DNA of 21,798 nt from Bacteroidota bacterium (GCA_003242315.1 QGUY01000029.1:1-21798), one strand, 5' to 3'. Counted from the stretch's first letter, positions 1 to 6,541 are shown. Numbers and translations: made by a program. The notes: generated by a model not told the origin, from the letters alone.

Positions 1-60
1 CACACCGACTTTATCCTTCAGGCGCGGCGACGACGCCTTTTCCAACGGAAGCACTCCCAT
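1..60 (-). CDS. Possible N-terminal fragment, SDR-like (cut by window edge)
   Basis: A minus-strand frame opens at an ATG at position 60 and stays open to the window edge, giving 20 residues that end in RLKDKVGV. The pattern L-K-D-K-V-hydrophobic resembles the lead-in to the first beta strand of short-chain dehydrogenases, but the glycine motif that would confirm this is outside the window. The same frame reaches a TGA about 30 nt upstream of the ATG, so the start is bounded. If real, the gene is divergent from the oxidoreductase at 253. Another ATG 25 nt upstream, in a different frame, runs into a stop after about 20 codons and is not convincing. The evidence is weak because only 20 codons are visible. 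Confidence 0.3.
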   Translation of the reverse strand, partial: MGVLPLEKASSPRLKDKVGV

Positions 61-252
61 GGGATTGTCTTGTTGTTCTCCATTAGATACTCAAATCAAG
101 GGAGAGTTACAAGGATACTGTACCATCTTCCCCTCGCCTGGAATACTCCTGCATCCTGGCGTCTCTGCGGGGAAAAAAGCAAAAAGCAGTATCCTCGTTA
201 ACTATTTTGCATCAATTGCATCCAAGACAATACGCAAACAAACTGTAAAACC

Positions 253-924
253 ATGAGCCGCTTCAAAGTCACTATCACGTCTATTCGGTTTATCACTCAC
301 GACGTACTTCAAATTCGCACGGAAAAGCCTTCTGATCTAACCTTTACACCGGGTCAGGCTACGGAAATCTTCCTCGATAAGCCGGGGTGGGAGAAGGAGG
401 GAAGGCCGTTTACGTTTACCAGCCTGCCTTCGCACGACTATCTTGAATTCACCATCAAAACGTATCCTTCCCGCAATGGCGTCACCAATGAACTGAGATC
501 GTTGTCGTCCGGCGATACGCTTATTCTCAACGACGTGTTTGGAGCTATCGAATACAAAGGTGAGGGCGTGTTTATCGCAGGAGGCGCAGGCGTTACGCCT
601 TTTATCTGCATCCTTCGCGCTCTCGCCGCGGAAGGGAAGATCGGTGACAACAAGCTCATTTTCGCAAACAAGACCAAAGCGGATATTATCCTTAAAGAAG
701 AATTTGACCGTCTCCTGGGGAGAAATTTCGTGAATATTCTTTCTGAGGAAAATGTCCCAGGCTATGCGCACGGCTTGATCACAGAAGAATTTCTGAAAGA
801 CCAGATACCCGACCTGAACAGAATTTTCTACCTCTGCGGTCCTCCACCCATGATGGACGCCCTTGAAGCGCAAATGACAAAACTCCAGGTGGATCCGAAA
901 CGGATTGTTAAGGAAGAAACCTGA
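253..924 (+). CDS. FAD-binding oxidoreductase, ferredoxin-NADP reductase fold
   Basis: This is a 223-residue two-domain flavin reductase of the ferredoxin-NADP+ reductase superfamily. It would transfer electrons between NAD(P)H and a partner protein. The FAD-binding beta barrel carries RPFTFTS (residues 51-57), the flavin-contact R-x-x-[TS]-x-x-S signature. The nucleotide domain carries GGAGVTPF (about 110-117), and the family CGPPPMM motif lies at 195-201. There is no fused 2Fe-2S domain and no globin or oxygenase domain, so it is the minimal reductase module and its partner is not visible. It has no signal peptide and is presumably cytosolic. The start is the first ATG after an A-rich leader. 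It lies upstream of a nitric-oxide/Fe-S-stress-type gene group, so a role in feeding electrons to a detoxification or repair enzyme is possible, but that is inference from position only. Confidence 0.85.
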   Translation: MSRFKVTITSIRFITHDVLQIRTEKPSDLTFTPGQATEIFLDKPGWEKEGRPFTFTSLPSHDYLEFTIKTYPSRNGVTNELRSLSSGDTLILNDVFGAIEYKGEGVFIAGGAGVTPFICILRALAAEGKIGDNKLIFANKTKADIILKEEFDRLLGRNFVNILSEENVPGYAHGLITEEFLKDQIPDLNRIFYLCGPPPMMDALEAQMTKLQVDPKRIVKEET

Positions 925-1052
925 GGGCCCGCTGGTGCATTTTGCACCTCTGGGGAGTTATTCACCACATACCGTTACCTCAAAGTCGCTACAGACGCAG
1001 AGAGACGCCTTCCCAACGTGGTACGCATTTTGGGTCAACAGAGGCTTTGAGT

Positions 1053-1436
1053 ATGGGAAACATATTTCAACGTATTCTGGAAAGGCTGTCCGGTCGGAAG
1101 CGGAAGAACGGCAAGTGGAAGGAGTACAACAAGCATGCCGTCCTGATCGCCGAAGGTACGTATAAGAATGACCTGAAAGATGGTAAGTGGAGATACTACT
1201 ACGAAACTGGCGAGCTCGCCATCGAAGAGCACTACGTAAAGGGTAAACTCCACGGCACCTATACTTCATACTATGAGAATGGTACCATGATGAGCACCGG
1301 CCGATACGTCAACGGCGAGCGCGACGGCTACTTCTACGTCTACAACGAGGAAGGGGAACAAATTAAAGTGCTCCAGTTCGTCGAGAACATCCTGGTCGAA
1401 GAACGCGCCGCGGAACCAGAGCCTGTAAAGACCTAG
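1053..1436 (+). CDS. MORN-repeat / YwqK-family protein
   Basis: This 127-residue protein is built from MORN/YwqK-type repeats. Units such as G-K-W-R-Y-Y-Y-E-T-G, G-T-Y-T-S-Y-Y-E-N-G and G-Y-F-Y-V-Y-N-E-E-G recur about every 23 residues from roughly residue 20 to 100. Each has the pattern aromatic-x-aromatic-x-x-x-G-x-hydrophobic. Databases often label such proteins YwqK-family antitoxins, but many members have no toxin partner and none is seen here. I chose ATG 1053 over the upstream ATG at 942 because the intervening 37 codons encode no repeat and look non-coding, and an AGAGG sits just upstream. There is no signal peptide. The C-terminus is acidic and proline-rich. The molecular role is unknown; this repeat type forms small beta-hairpin solenoids that bind proteins or lipids. 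Confidence 0.75.
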   Translation: MGNIFQRILERLSGRKRKNGKWKEYNKHAVLIAEGTYKNDLKDGKWRYYYETGELAIEEHYVKGKLHGTYTSYYENGTMMSTGRYVNGERDGYFYVYNEEGEQIKVLQFVENILVEERAAEPEPVKT

Positions 1437-1493
1437 TATTCAATGTGTTATTAACTTTGCCTCCCGCTCGATCCTATAAAAAGATAAAAAGGT

Positions 1494-1514
1494 CTTAATA
1501 TTTGATTTATTAAG
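1494..1514. promoter_or_regulatory. Perfect inverted repeat upstream of ric, candidate operator
   Basis: The arms CTTAATA and TATTAAG are exact reverse complements separated by a 7-nt spacer (TTTGATT). The repeat lies 45 nt before the ric start codon and downstream of a TAACTTTG (1452-1459) that resembles a Bacteroidota -7 box, although no good -33 box precedes it. The AT-rich dyad of about 21 bp is the size bound by dimeric Rrf2 or CRP/FNR-type regulators. An Rrf2 gene lies two genes downstream in the same run, so autoregulation by that protein is the simplest hypothesis. There is no U-tract, so it is not a terminator. Confidence 0.5.
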
Positions 1515-1559
1515 TTTCGAGCGCTACCTTGGGGTCCGATTCAGTAACGCGCACGAAAA

Positions 1560-2282
1560 ATGGATTCCGAAAAAACAGGTGCCGTCGCCGCACGGGATGT
1601 ACGGGCGGCACAAATCCTCAGAAGCAACGGTCTCGACTATTGCTGCGAGGGTAACAAGTCGCTCGAAGAGGCGTGTGCAGATGCTAACGTTCCGGTCGAG
1701 AAAGTGCGTGCGGAACTTGAGGCCCTGCCGCCGAGAAGAACCGATGAAGCGCTTCAGGATTTTTCTGCGATAAAGCCTGATGCGCTGACCCGTTATATCG
1801 AAGATGTCCACCACCGCTATACGGAGGAGGCCGTCGAATATATCGGCAACGATCTGATCCGGCTGGTATCAGTTCACGGAAACGAGCACCCGGAATTGCT
1901 AGAGATTCAAAAGGTCTTTGGCGATATGCGCGGAAGCCTGGTCGTGCACATGAAGAAGGAAGAGTTTATGCTCTTCCCATATATCCGTAAAATGGTTACC
2001 GCGGGCAAGCAGGCTGGCGCGCCAATATTTGGCACCGTCGCCAGTCCGATCGCCGTCATGATGCATGAACACGATGAAGACGCCGAACGGCTGAGGCAAC
2101 TTTCCACCATGACCAGGGGATACACACTGCCGGATGACGCATGCAGAACGTTTCGGACAACCTATGCCGCGATGAAAGAGCTGGACGAAGATCTGCGCGT
2201 TCACATCCACCTGGAAAACAATATCCTGTTTCCAGCCGCGCTTGAACTTGAAAAGGAAATTCGTGAAGAACGCGTGGATTGA
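1560..2282 (+). CDS. ric: Iron-sulfur cluster repair di-iron protein (Ric/ScdA/YtfE family)
   Basis: This cytosolic di-iron protein belongs to a family that restores Fe-S clusters damaged by nitric oxide or oxidants. The N-terminal DUF542/ScdA_N domain (about residues 8-60) contains the diagnostic LDYCCEG with adjacent cysteines 28-29. The C-terminal hemerythrin-like domain (about 78-235) supplies the histidine/glutamate set seen in VHHRY, HGNEH, HMKKEE, MMHEHDE and HIHLENN. The length of 240 residues is normal for the family. The ATG at 1560 directly follows a GAAAA leader and an operator-like inverted repeat. The gene heads a co-directional run in which the SufT-like gene overlaps its 3' end, followed by an Rrf2 regulator and oxidase genes. 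This context supports a response to NO, low oxygen or Fe-S stress. The identification is strong; the inducing signal is inferred. Confidence 0.93.
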   Translation: MDSEKTGAVAARDVRAAQILRSNGLDYCCEGNKSLEEACADANVPVEKVRAELEALPPRRTDEALQDFSAIKPDALTRYIEDVHHRYTEEAVEYIGNDLIRLVSVHGNEHPELLEIQKVFGDMRGSLVVHMKKEEFMLFPYIRKMVTAGKQAGAPIFGTVASPIAVMMHEHDEDAERLRQLSTMTRGYTLPDDACRTFRTTYAAMKELDEDLRVHIHLENNILFPAALELEKEIREERVD

Positions 2283-2592
2283 AACCGATGAAGACGCGCT
2301 CGCGGAAGTGGTCATTGACAAGATCAAGCTTGTTTATGACCCGGAAATTCCGCTGAACGTCTATGACCTGGGACTAATCTATCGGGTCGACATCAACAAT
2401 TATGATGTCGCGATTACGATGACCCTTACGAATCCGGCGTGTCCTTCAGGCAGTGAAATTGCCGGAGCCGTGAAACGGGTGATCGAAGACATTCCCGGTG
2501 TACGGTCTACCACTGTACGCGTAACATTCGATCCACCCTACAGTCCGGAGATGATGTCCGACGCTGCGCGCCTCGAACTAGGACTCTTGTAA
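2263..2592 (+). CDS. SufT-like DUF59 / MIP18-family Fe-S assembly protein
   Basis: This small protein of about 109 residues has one DUF59 (MIP18/PaaD) domain. It shows the motif DPEIPLNVYDLGLIY, the segment MTLTNPACPSG with the conserved reactive cysteine, and the typical C-terminal end ARLELGLL. Members with this architecture act in maturation of Fe-S proteins, as SufT does. I place the start at GTG 2263 because AAAAGGAAA precedes it at proper spacing. TTG codons at 2242 and 2248 in the same frame are alternatives. Any of these starts overlaps the end of ric, which points to translational coupling. Pairing a repair protein with an assembly factor makes one Fe-S protection unit. The family call is solid; the exact start is uncertain. 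Confidence 0.88.
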   Translation: MKNAWIETDEDALAEVVIDKIKLVYDPEIPLNVYDLGLIYRVDINNYDVAITMTLTNPACPSGSEIAGAVKRVIEDIPGVRSTTVRVTFDPPYSPEMMSDAARLELGLL

Positions 2593-2613
2593 CAGTGAAA
2601 CAAATACCCCCTT

Positions 2614-3048
2614 ATGTTTTCAAAAGCTTGTACGTACTCGATTCGCGCCATGATGTTCATTGTAACGCGCACCAGCGATGGTTCAAAGGTGGGCATTAAA
2701 GAAATCGCGCAGCACACCGGAACCCCTGAGCCTTTTGTGGCGAAGATTTTACAGGAGCTCTCGAAGCGCGGTATCGTGTCGTCAGTGAAAGGGCGTAACG
2801 GCGGATTTTACATCGATCCCGCGGCTCCTCCTACACCGCTGCTGGACATTGTGCTTGCCATTGACGGCAATGCATTCTTTGTCAACTGCGGGCTGGGTAT
2901 AAAGAATTGTTCGGCGGAGCGCCCCTGCCCGATACACGACGAGTACAAGGTAATCCGCGATGAGATACGCAGCATGCTGCAAAGAAATACGATACAAGAC
3001 CTGGCGGCAGGTCTGGTAACCGGAAAAACATTTCTGCTAAAGACATAA
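2614..3048 (+). CDS. Rrf2-family transcriptional regulator with Fe-S cysteine triad
   Basis: This 144-residue Rrf2 regulator has a winged helix-turn-helix over about residues 1-68. It begins with the typical MFSKACTYSIRAM and contains VKGRNGGFYI in the wing. The effector segment has cysteines 92, 99 and 105 (spacing C-x6-C-x5-C, within NCGLGIKNC and AERPCPIH). This matches the place and near-spacing of the Fe-S ligands of IscR and NsrR, so a redox- or NO-sensing cluster is likely. The start is the ATG 21 nt after the SufT-like gene. The oxidase subunit begins 2 nt after its stop. Being embedded in the run it probably controls, it is likely autoregulated through the inverted repeat at 1494-1514. 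The exact signal (NO, O2 or cluster status) cannot be decided from sequence. Confidence 0.92.
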   Translation: MFSKACTYSIRAMMFIVTRTSDGSKVGIKEIAQHTGTPEPFVAKILQELSKRGIVSSVKGRNGGFYIDPAAPPTPLLDIVLAIDGNAFFVNCGLGIKNCSAERPCPIHDEYKVIRDEIRSMLQRNTIQDLAAGLVTGKTFLLKT

Positions 3049-3050
3049 CT

Positions 3051-4838
3051 ATGAGCAGCAGGAACACATTCAATTACCTTCTTCTGTTATTAAGCTTCCT
3101 TTTGTCGGGTTGTAGCGCAATGGACGACAACATTCTCGAACAACCCGGCATCATTGGTACACTCGTACTCGGGGGCATCGTCCTGATGGTCGTGTGTATC
3201 TTTATCGTGGTACGACTCAATCAGCTGCTGTCGGTCCTTTACACCAGAAAAATTCAAAAGGATCGCGAGACGCTTAAGGAGGAGATCCTCAACCTGGAAG
3301 ACAGTGACGTGGAGGAACTGCTACTGAAGCGGCGCGCCGCTCTGGAGTTTCGGCTTGCAGGTAATGAACTGTCTGGTGAACAGGTTGCGGAAGATTCGCG
3401 AGGGATTGTGCGCCAGGTATCGACCGAAGAATTTATTCCGGTAGTCGCAGAAAAGAAGGAGCCGCCAATGATCAAGGGGACAGACCCGCGGCTTAGCCGA
3501 TTGGTGGCGGCCTTCGCTGCGTCTGCTGCGTTGTGGTTGCTGCTGGGTACCGGGATCGGCCAATACCTGGGGATGAAATTCATTTGGCCGGAGATCGATA
3601 ATGTTCCCTGGCTTTCATTCGGAAGATTACGTCCCGTTCACACGAACATGGTCTTTTGGGGCTGGGCTTCCATGGCCATGCTGGGGCTTGGATATTTTGT
3701 CATCCCCCGTACCAGCAATACACGTATCTATAGCCTTCGATGGGGATGGACTACCTGGTGGCTGGTCAACATTTCGGTGCTTACAGGAACGCTCTGTCTT
3801 ATGGGCGGTATCAACAATGGTGGGGGCGAGTATCGCGAATACATTTGGCCAGTAGCCGCCCTGTTCGCCGCGGGGTTATTCCTGACGTTCCTTAACTTCT
3901 ACAAAACTGTCGCACGGCGGAAGACAAAAGACATCTACATATCGAACTGGTACATTCTGGCGGGTCTGATATGGACGCTTGTACTGGTGACCATCGGGTA
4001 CCTTCCGTTCTACCAGGAAGGCTTGGGTGAGACGATCATTCAGGGATATTATATGCACCAGGGGGTAGGCATGTGGTTCATGACTTTCACGCTCGGCCTG
4101 GTGTATTATTACCTCCCAACAGCGCTCAATAAGCCGATCTATTCGTATGCGTTAGGAATACTTGCGTTCTGGACGCAAATGCTCTTCTATACGATGATCG
4201 GTACACATCACTTTATTTTCAGTCCGCTGCCCTGGTGGCTTCAAACCGTGGCAATTGTATTCAGTATGGGAATGTTCATACCGGTGATTGCCGGGACTAC
4301 GAACTTCCTCATGACCATGCGGGGAAGTTGGGACAGCATACGGGTGAGCTACGTTATCCCCTTCCTGCTCGTCGGTGTGATCTTTTACTTTGTCGGCTCA
4401 TCGCAGGGGAGTTTTCAGGCTTTTCGTTTCACGAATTACGTTTGGCACTTCACAGATTTCAATGTGGCGCACTCTCACATGACTATGTATGGTATCATCA
4501 CTTTTTTCTTGTGGGGCTGTCTTTACTTCATTCTTCCCCAGCTGACGGGTGAAAAACCGAAGCCTGTGCTGGTTGGCATTCATTTCTGGTTTGCATTGTT
4601 AGGCCTTTTAGCCTACATGTTTTCAATGATGCTCGGTGGTACTCTGAAGGGACTCTCATGGATGGAGGGTAAGCCATTCATTGAATCGGTTGTTCTTATG
4701 ATGCCTTACTGGGTATGGCGTGCAGTAGGCGGGTCGCTGATGTTTCTTTCGCACCTGCTGTTTGCCATAAATGTATATACCATGTGTGGTCGTTTCCTCA
4801 TGAAGCGTCCGCATCGTATCGCTAAATCCATTTCGTGA
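3051..4838 (+). CDS. ccoN: cbb3-like cytochrome c oxidase subunit I (CcoN type) with N-terminal extension
   Basis: This 595-residue heme-copper oxidase catalytic subunit would reduce O2 at a heme b3-CuB site in the inner membrane. All six metal-binding histidines are present. They are H197 (RPVHTN, low-spin heme), H336 (YMHQGVG, CuB), H386-H387 (GTHHF, CuB), H474 and H476 (VAHSHMT, heme b3 and low-spin heme). Y446 in the next helix (IFYFVG) aligns by eye with the cross-linked tyrosine of cbb3 enzymes. No glutamate follows H336 as in cNOR, so the oxidase class fits better than NorB. Residues 1-140 are unusual: a hydrophobic start ending in a lipobox-like LLSGC, a second membrane segment (about 34-55) and a charged, probably helical linker (about 60-115). 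Met140 (position 3468) is preceded by AAGGAG at good spacing and would give a normal-length core. The glutamate of the canonical FEGPM segment appears to be replaced by Q452. Confidence 0.9.
   Translation: MSSRNTFNYLLLLLSFLLSGCSAMDDNILEQPGIIGTLVLGGIVLMVVCIFIVVRLNQLLSVLYTRKIQKDRETLKEEILNLEDSDVEELLLKRRAALEFRLAGNELSGEQVAEDSRGIVRQVSTEEFIPVVAEKKEPPMIKGTDPRLSRLVAAFAASAALWLLLGTGIGQYLGMKFIWPEIDNVPWLSFGRLRPVHTNMVFWGWASMAMLGLGYFVIPRTSNTRIYSLRWGWTTWWLVNISVLTGTLCLMGGINNGGGEYREYIWPVAALFAAGLFLTFLNFYKTVARRKTKDIYISNWYILAGLIWTLVLVTIGYLPFYQEGLGETIIQGYYMHQGVGMWFMTFTLGLVYYYLPTALNKPIYSYALGILAFWTQMLFYTMIGTHHFIFSPLPWWLQTVAIVFSMGMFIPVIAGTTNFLMTMRGSWDSIRVSYVIPFLLVGVIFYFVGSSQGSFQAFRFTNYVWHFTDFNVAHSHMTMYGIITFFLWGCLYFILPQLTGEKPKPVLVGIHFWFALLGLLAYMFSMMLGGTLKGLSWMEGKPFIESVVLMMPYWVWRAVGGSLMFLSHLLFAINVYTMCGRFLMKRPHRIAKSIS
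3456..3470 (+). promoter_or_regulatory. Internal Shine-Dalgarno and ATG inside the ccoN-like frame
   Basis: AAGGAG at 3456-3461 is followed 6 nt later by an in-frame ATG at 3468. Translation from here would yield about 456 residues, which is close to the size of a bare CcoN core and begins just before the first conserved helix. The sequence is a textbook ribosome binding site, but Bacteroidota depend little on Shine-Dalgarno pairing, so it may be coincidental. Confidence 0.35.
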
Positions 4839-5839
4839 TGTTGAATCCTGGAAAAGATCATCGCGCTCTGGCTGGGTTGTCGTTTGGAGTGTTCGTGTTG
4901 CTCAGCCTGGTGGTTGCCGTGCTTCCCGCGACCACCATGCAGGAGTCGAATTCACCGCTTCCCGGAAGCAGCCCTTTGTTGGAAGCAGCACAAAGGGGAC
5001 TCAAGGTTTATGTGCGGGAAGGATGTGTGGCCTGTCATACACAACAGGTCAGGAATATTGAAATGGACAATGTATGGGGAAGTCGACCCTCAATTCCCGC
5101 GGATTACTACTATGCGAAAGCGCGCATGGATGTGTGGCGGCAAAGTCCTTCAATTCTGGGCAGCGAGCGTACCGGTCCCGACCTCACATCAATCGGTGAA
5201 CGCAACCCGAGTGAAACGTGGCATTACATGCACCTTTACAATCCGCGTATCGTTGTGCCTGAATCTATCATGCCTTCATACACTTGGCTGTTCGAAGTGA
5301 AAGAGGAAGCAGAAGAGGAGGACGTCGTGCTCAACCTGCCGCCATCCCTCAAGCCAGCCCATGGGGTTGTAGTAGCAGGCAATGATGCGCGGGACCTCGT
5401 GGCGTACCTTCTGTCGTTGAAGCAAGTTGATCTTCCGACCGTTGAACGGGATTTTATTTCCTCGCGAAAGAAGCGAAAGGAAGAAACACAAACGACACCG
5501 CTTGCTGGCAACAGCACGTTGCCTGATGGGGCATCGCTTTTCCAGGCCAATTGTGCCGTATGTCATCAGCCGGATGGGCGAGGACTTCCCGGTGCATTTC
5601 CACCGCTTGCTGGCAGTCCAATCGTAACGGACGAAAATGCTGACACCATAATCCGCATCATTCTTGAAGGATATGACGCGCGGCCGGAATATGCGACTAT
5701 GCAACCTTTTGGCGACTTGCTCACTGATGAGGAGATCGCAGCTATTGTGAATTTCGAGCGTAGTCACTGGGGTAACAACGCGCCGCCGGTGACTCCGGAT
5801 GATGTAAAGAAATTGAGGGTTCCCGCAAATGTTCCGTGA
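4838..5839 (+). CDS. CcoO-like subunit fused to a C-terminal class I cytochrome c (diheme)
   Basis: This 333-residue membrane-anchored diheme cytochrome would feed electrons to the oxidase. One membrane helix (about residues 10-31) is followed by a CcoO-type domain. That domain has heme motif CVACH (63-67), then the CcoO hallmarks SERTGPDL, WHYMHLYNP and VVPESIMPSY, where Met145 is the likely axial ligand. After a charged linker (about 205-222) comes a second class I cytochrome c domain with CAVCH (239-243), GAFPPLAGS and Met288 in the segment MQPFGDLLTDEE. Classical cbb3 oxidases have CcoO (one heme) and CcoP (two hemes) as separate proteins; here a CcoO-like and a CcoP-like heme domain share one chain. 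The start ATG (4838) overlaps the ccoN stop by one base (TGATG). A GTG immediately before is an alternative. Confidence 0.88.
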   Translation: MLNPGKDHRALAGLSFGVFVLLSLVVAVLPATTMQESNSPLPGSSPLLEAAQRGLKVYVREGCVACHTQQVRNIEMDNVWGSRPSIPADYYYAKARMDVWRQSPSILGSERTGPDLTSIGERNPSETWHYMHLYNPRIVVPESIMPSYTWLFEVKEEAEEEDVVLNLPPSLKPAHGVVVAGNDARDLVAYLLSLKQVDLPTVERDFISSRKKRKEETQTTPLAGNSTLPDGASLFQANCAVCHQPDGRGLPGAFPPLAGSPIVTDENADTIIRIILEGYDARPEYATMQPFGDLLTDEEIAAIVNFERSHWGNNAPPVTPDDVKKLRVPANVP

Positions 5840-5840
5840 C

Positions 5841-6128
5841 ATGAAGAAGAGGTTAGGTCTTGTGCTTGCACTGTTGGGAATCCCAGGTACGGTACCCGTG
5901 CTTGCGTGTACCGTTTGCAGGAGCAGGCAACCGGCACCGTTGCGCGACATCACGCACGGTGCCGGACCCTCCGGCATGGGAGATTACATCATCATTGTCG
6001 GTGCAGTAGTCGTAGTCGTTGCCGCACTCGTGTTCAGCATCTGGTACCTGGTGCGTCCGGGTGAGAGAAACCCTGATCACATCAAGAATATTGTCTTAAG
6101 AGTGAGTCATGACGGAGGTAAAGGCTGA
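5841..6128 (+). CDS. Small membrane protein with CxxC, in oxidase operon
   Basis: I do not recognise a named family. The 95-residue product begins with a signal-peptide-like MKKRLGLVLALLG and has ACTVC directly after the predicted cleavage region. It continues with a short glycine-rich segment (ITHGAGPSGMGDY), a strong membrane helix (about residues 49-71) and a basic cytoplasmic tail. An in-frame ATG at 5829 overlaps the previous gene, but ATG 5841, right after its TGA, gives a better signal sequence. The end overlaps the next gene by 20 nt. The position suggests an accessory subunit or assembly factor of the oxidase. The CxxC could bind copper or form a disulfide; both are inference. Confidence 0.7.
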   Translation: MKKRLGLVLALLGIPGTVPVLACTVCRSRQPAPLRDITHGAGPSGMGDYIIIVGAVVVVVAALVFSIWYLVRPGERNPDHIKNIVLRVSHDGGKG

Positions 6129-6531
6129 GAAAAATCTTGTACGGGTCTTTCTTGACGATGATCCAAAGCCATTTGCAGCATTCAGAGCGCCTGTGCGATT
6201 TGTTCTCGATACGTCTAAACTGACGGACGGCCCGCATCGTCTACGGGTTGTCGCACGTTCTACCGACGGTCGGGAAGGCGTGAAGGAAATCAACTTTCAG
6301 GTGCGCAATGGTCCCGCTATTACCGTCGTTGGCCTTTCAGACGGTGATGTTGTCGATGACAAGGTTCCCATTCTCATCAATTCCTATGGAAGCGAGCGAA
6401 AGGATCAGTTTATTGTTCACGGGTCAGAAACACCAAAGCCTATACCGTCATGGATTTGGGCCTTGTTGATTCTTTTCGCCGGTTGGGCGTTGTTCTATGT
6501 GATCATGTATTGGACGAGCCAATATTATTAG
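6109..6531 (+). CDS. Ig-like domain protein with CcoP-like C-terminal membrane anchor
   Basis: This 140-residue protein starts inside the 3' end of the preceding gene. Residues 1-88 look like a beta-sandwich: alternating hydrophobic strands with VRFVLDTSKLTDGPHRLRVV and RNGPAITVVGL, the style of bacterial Ig-like domains. A short linker (about 88-110) leads to KPIPSWIWALLILFAGWALF. This proline-tryptophan entry into a membrane helix resembles the anchor segment of CcoP/FixP subunits. No heme motif and no N-terminal signal peptide are present, so it would be a tail-anchored subunit. It is the last gene of the oxidase group. I infer a structural subunit replacing the CcoP membrane part, while the CcoP-like heme domain is carried by the upstream fusion. 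Confidence 0.72.
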   Translation: MTEVKAEKNLVRVFLDDDPKPFAAFRAPVRFVLDTSKLTDGPHRLRVVARSTDGREGVKEINFQVRNGPAITVVGLSDGDVVDDKVPILINSYGSERKDQFIVHGSETPKPIPSWIWALLILFAGWALFYVIMYWTSQYY

Positions 6532-6541
6532 CCAATAATAT
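6522..6541. repeat. AT-rich inverted repeat at the end of the oxidase operon
   Basis: ATATTATT and AATAATAT form perfect 8-bp arms around a 4-nt AGCC loop, and the repeat spans the TAG stop codon of the last oxidase-group gene. The hairpin would be weak (all A-T pairs) and no T-run follows. It may mark the transcript end or be a protein-binding dyad for the downstream GAPDH promoter. Confidence 0.3.

Noticed and set aside
80..97. FNR-like box near the left edge (TTGAT...ATCTAA on the minus strand)
   Set aside because: Spacing and right half-site do not fit TTGAT-N4-ATCAA.
59..256. Plus-strand 65-codon frame before the oxidoreductase
   Set aside because: No recognisable motif; it overlaps the next start and its composition is unlike coding sequence. 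The region looks like a divergent promoter area.
1053..1436. Toxin-antitoxin module because of YwqK similarity
   Set aside because: No toxin-like gene adjoins it; the label comes from database naming of MORN-repeat proteins and not from evidence here.
3051..4838. Catalytic subunit as a nitric oxide reductase (NorB)
   Set aside because: The CuB/FeB histidine is followed by QGVG without the cNOR glutamate, and the partner is CcoO-like rather than NorC. NO reduction stays only as a side hypothesis from the neighbourhood.
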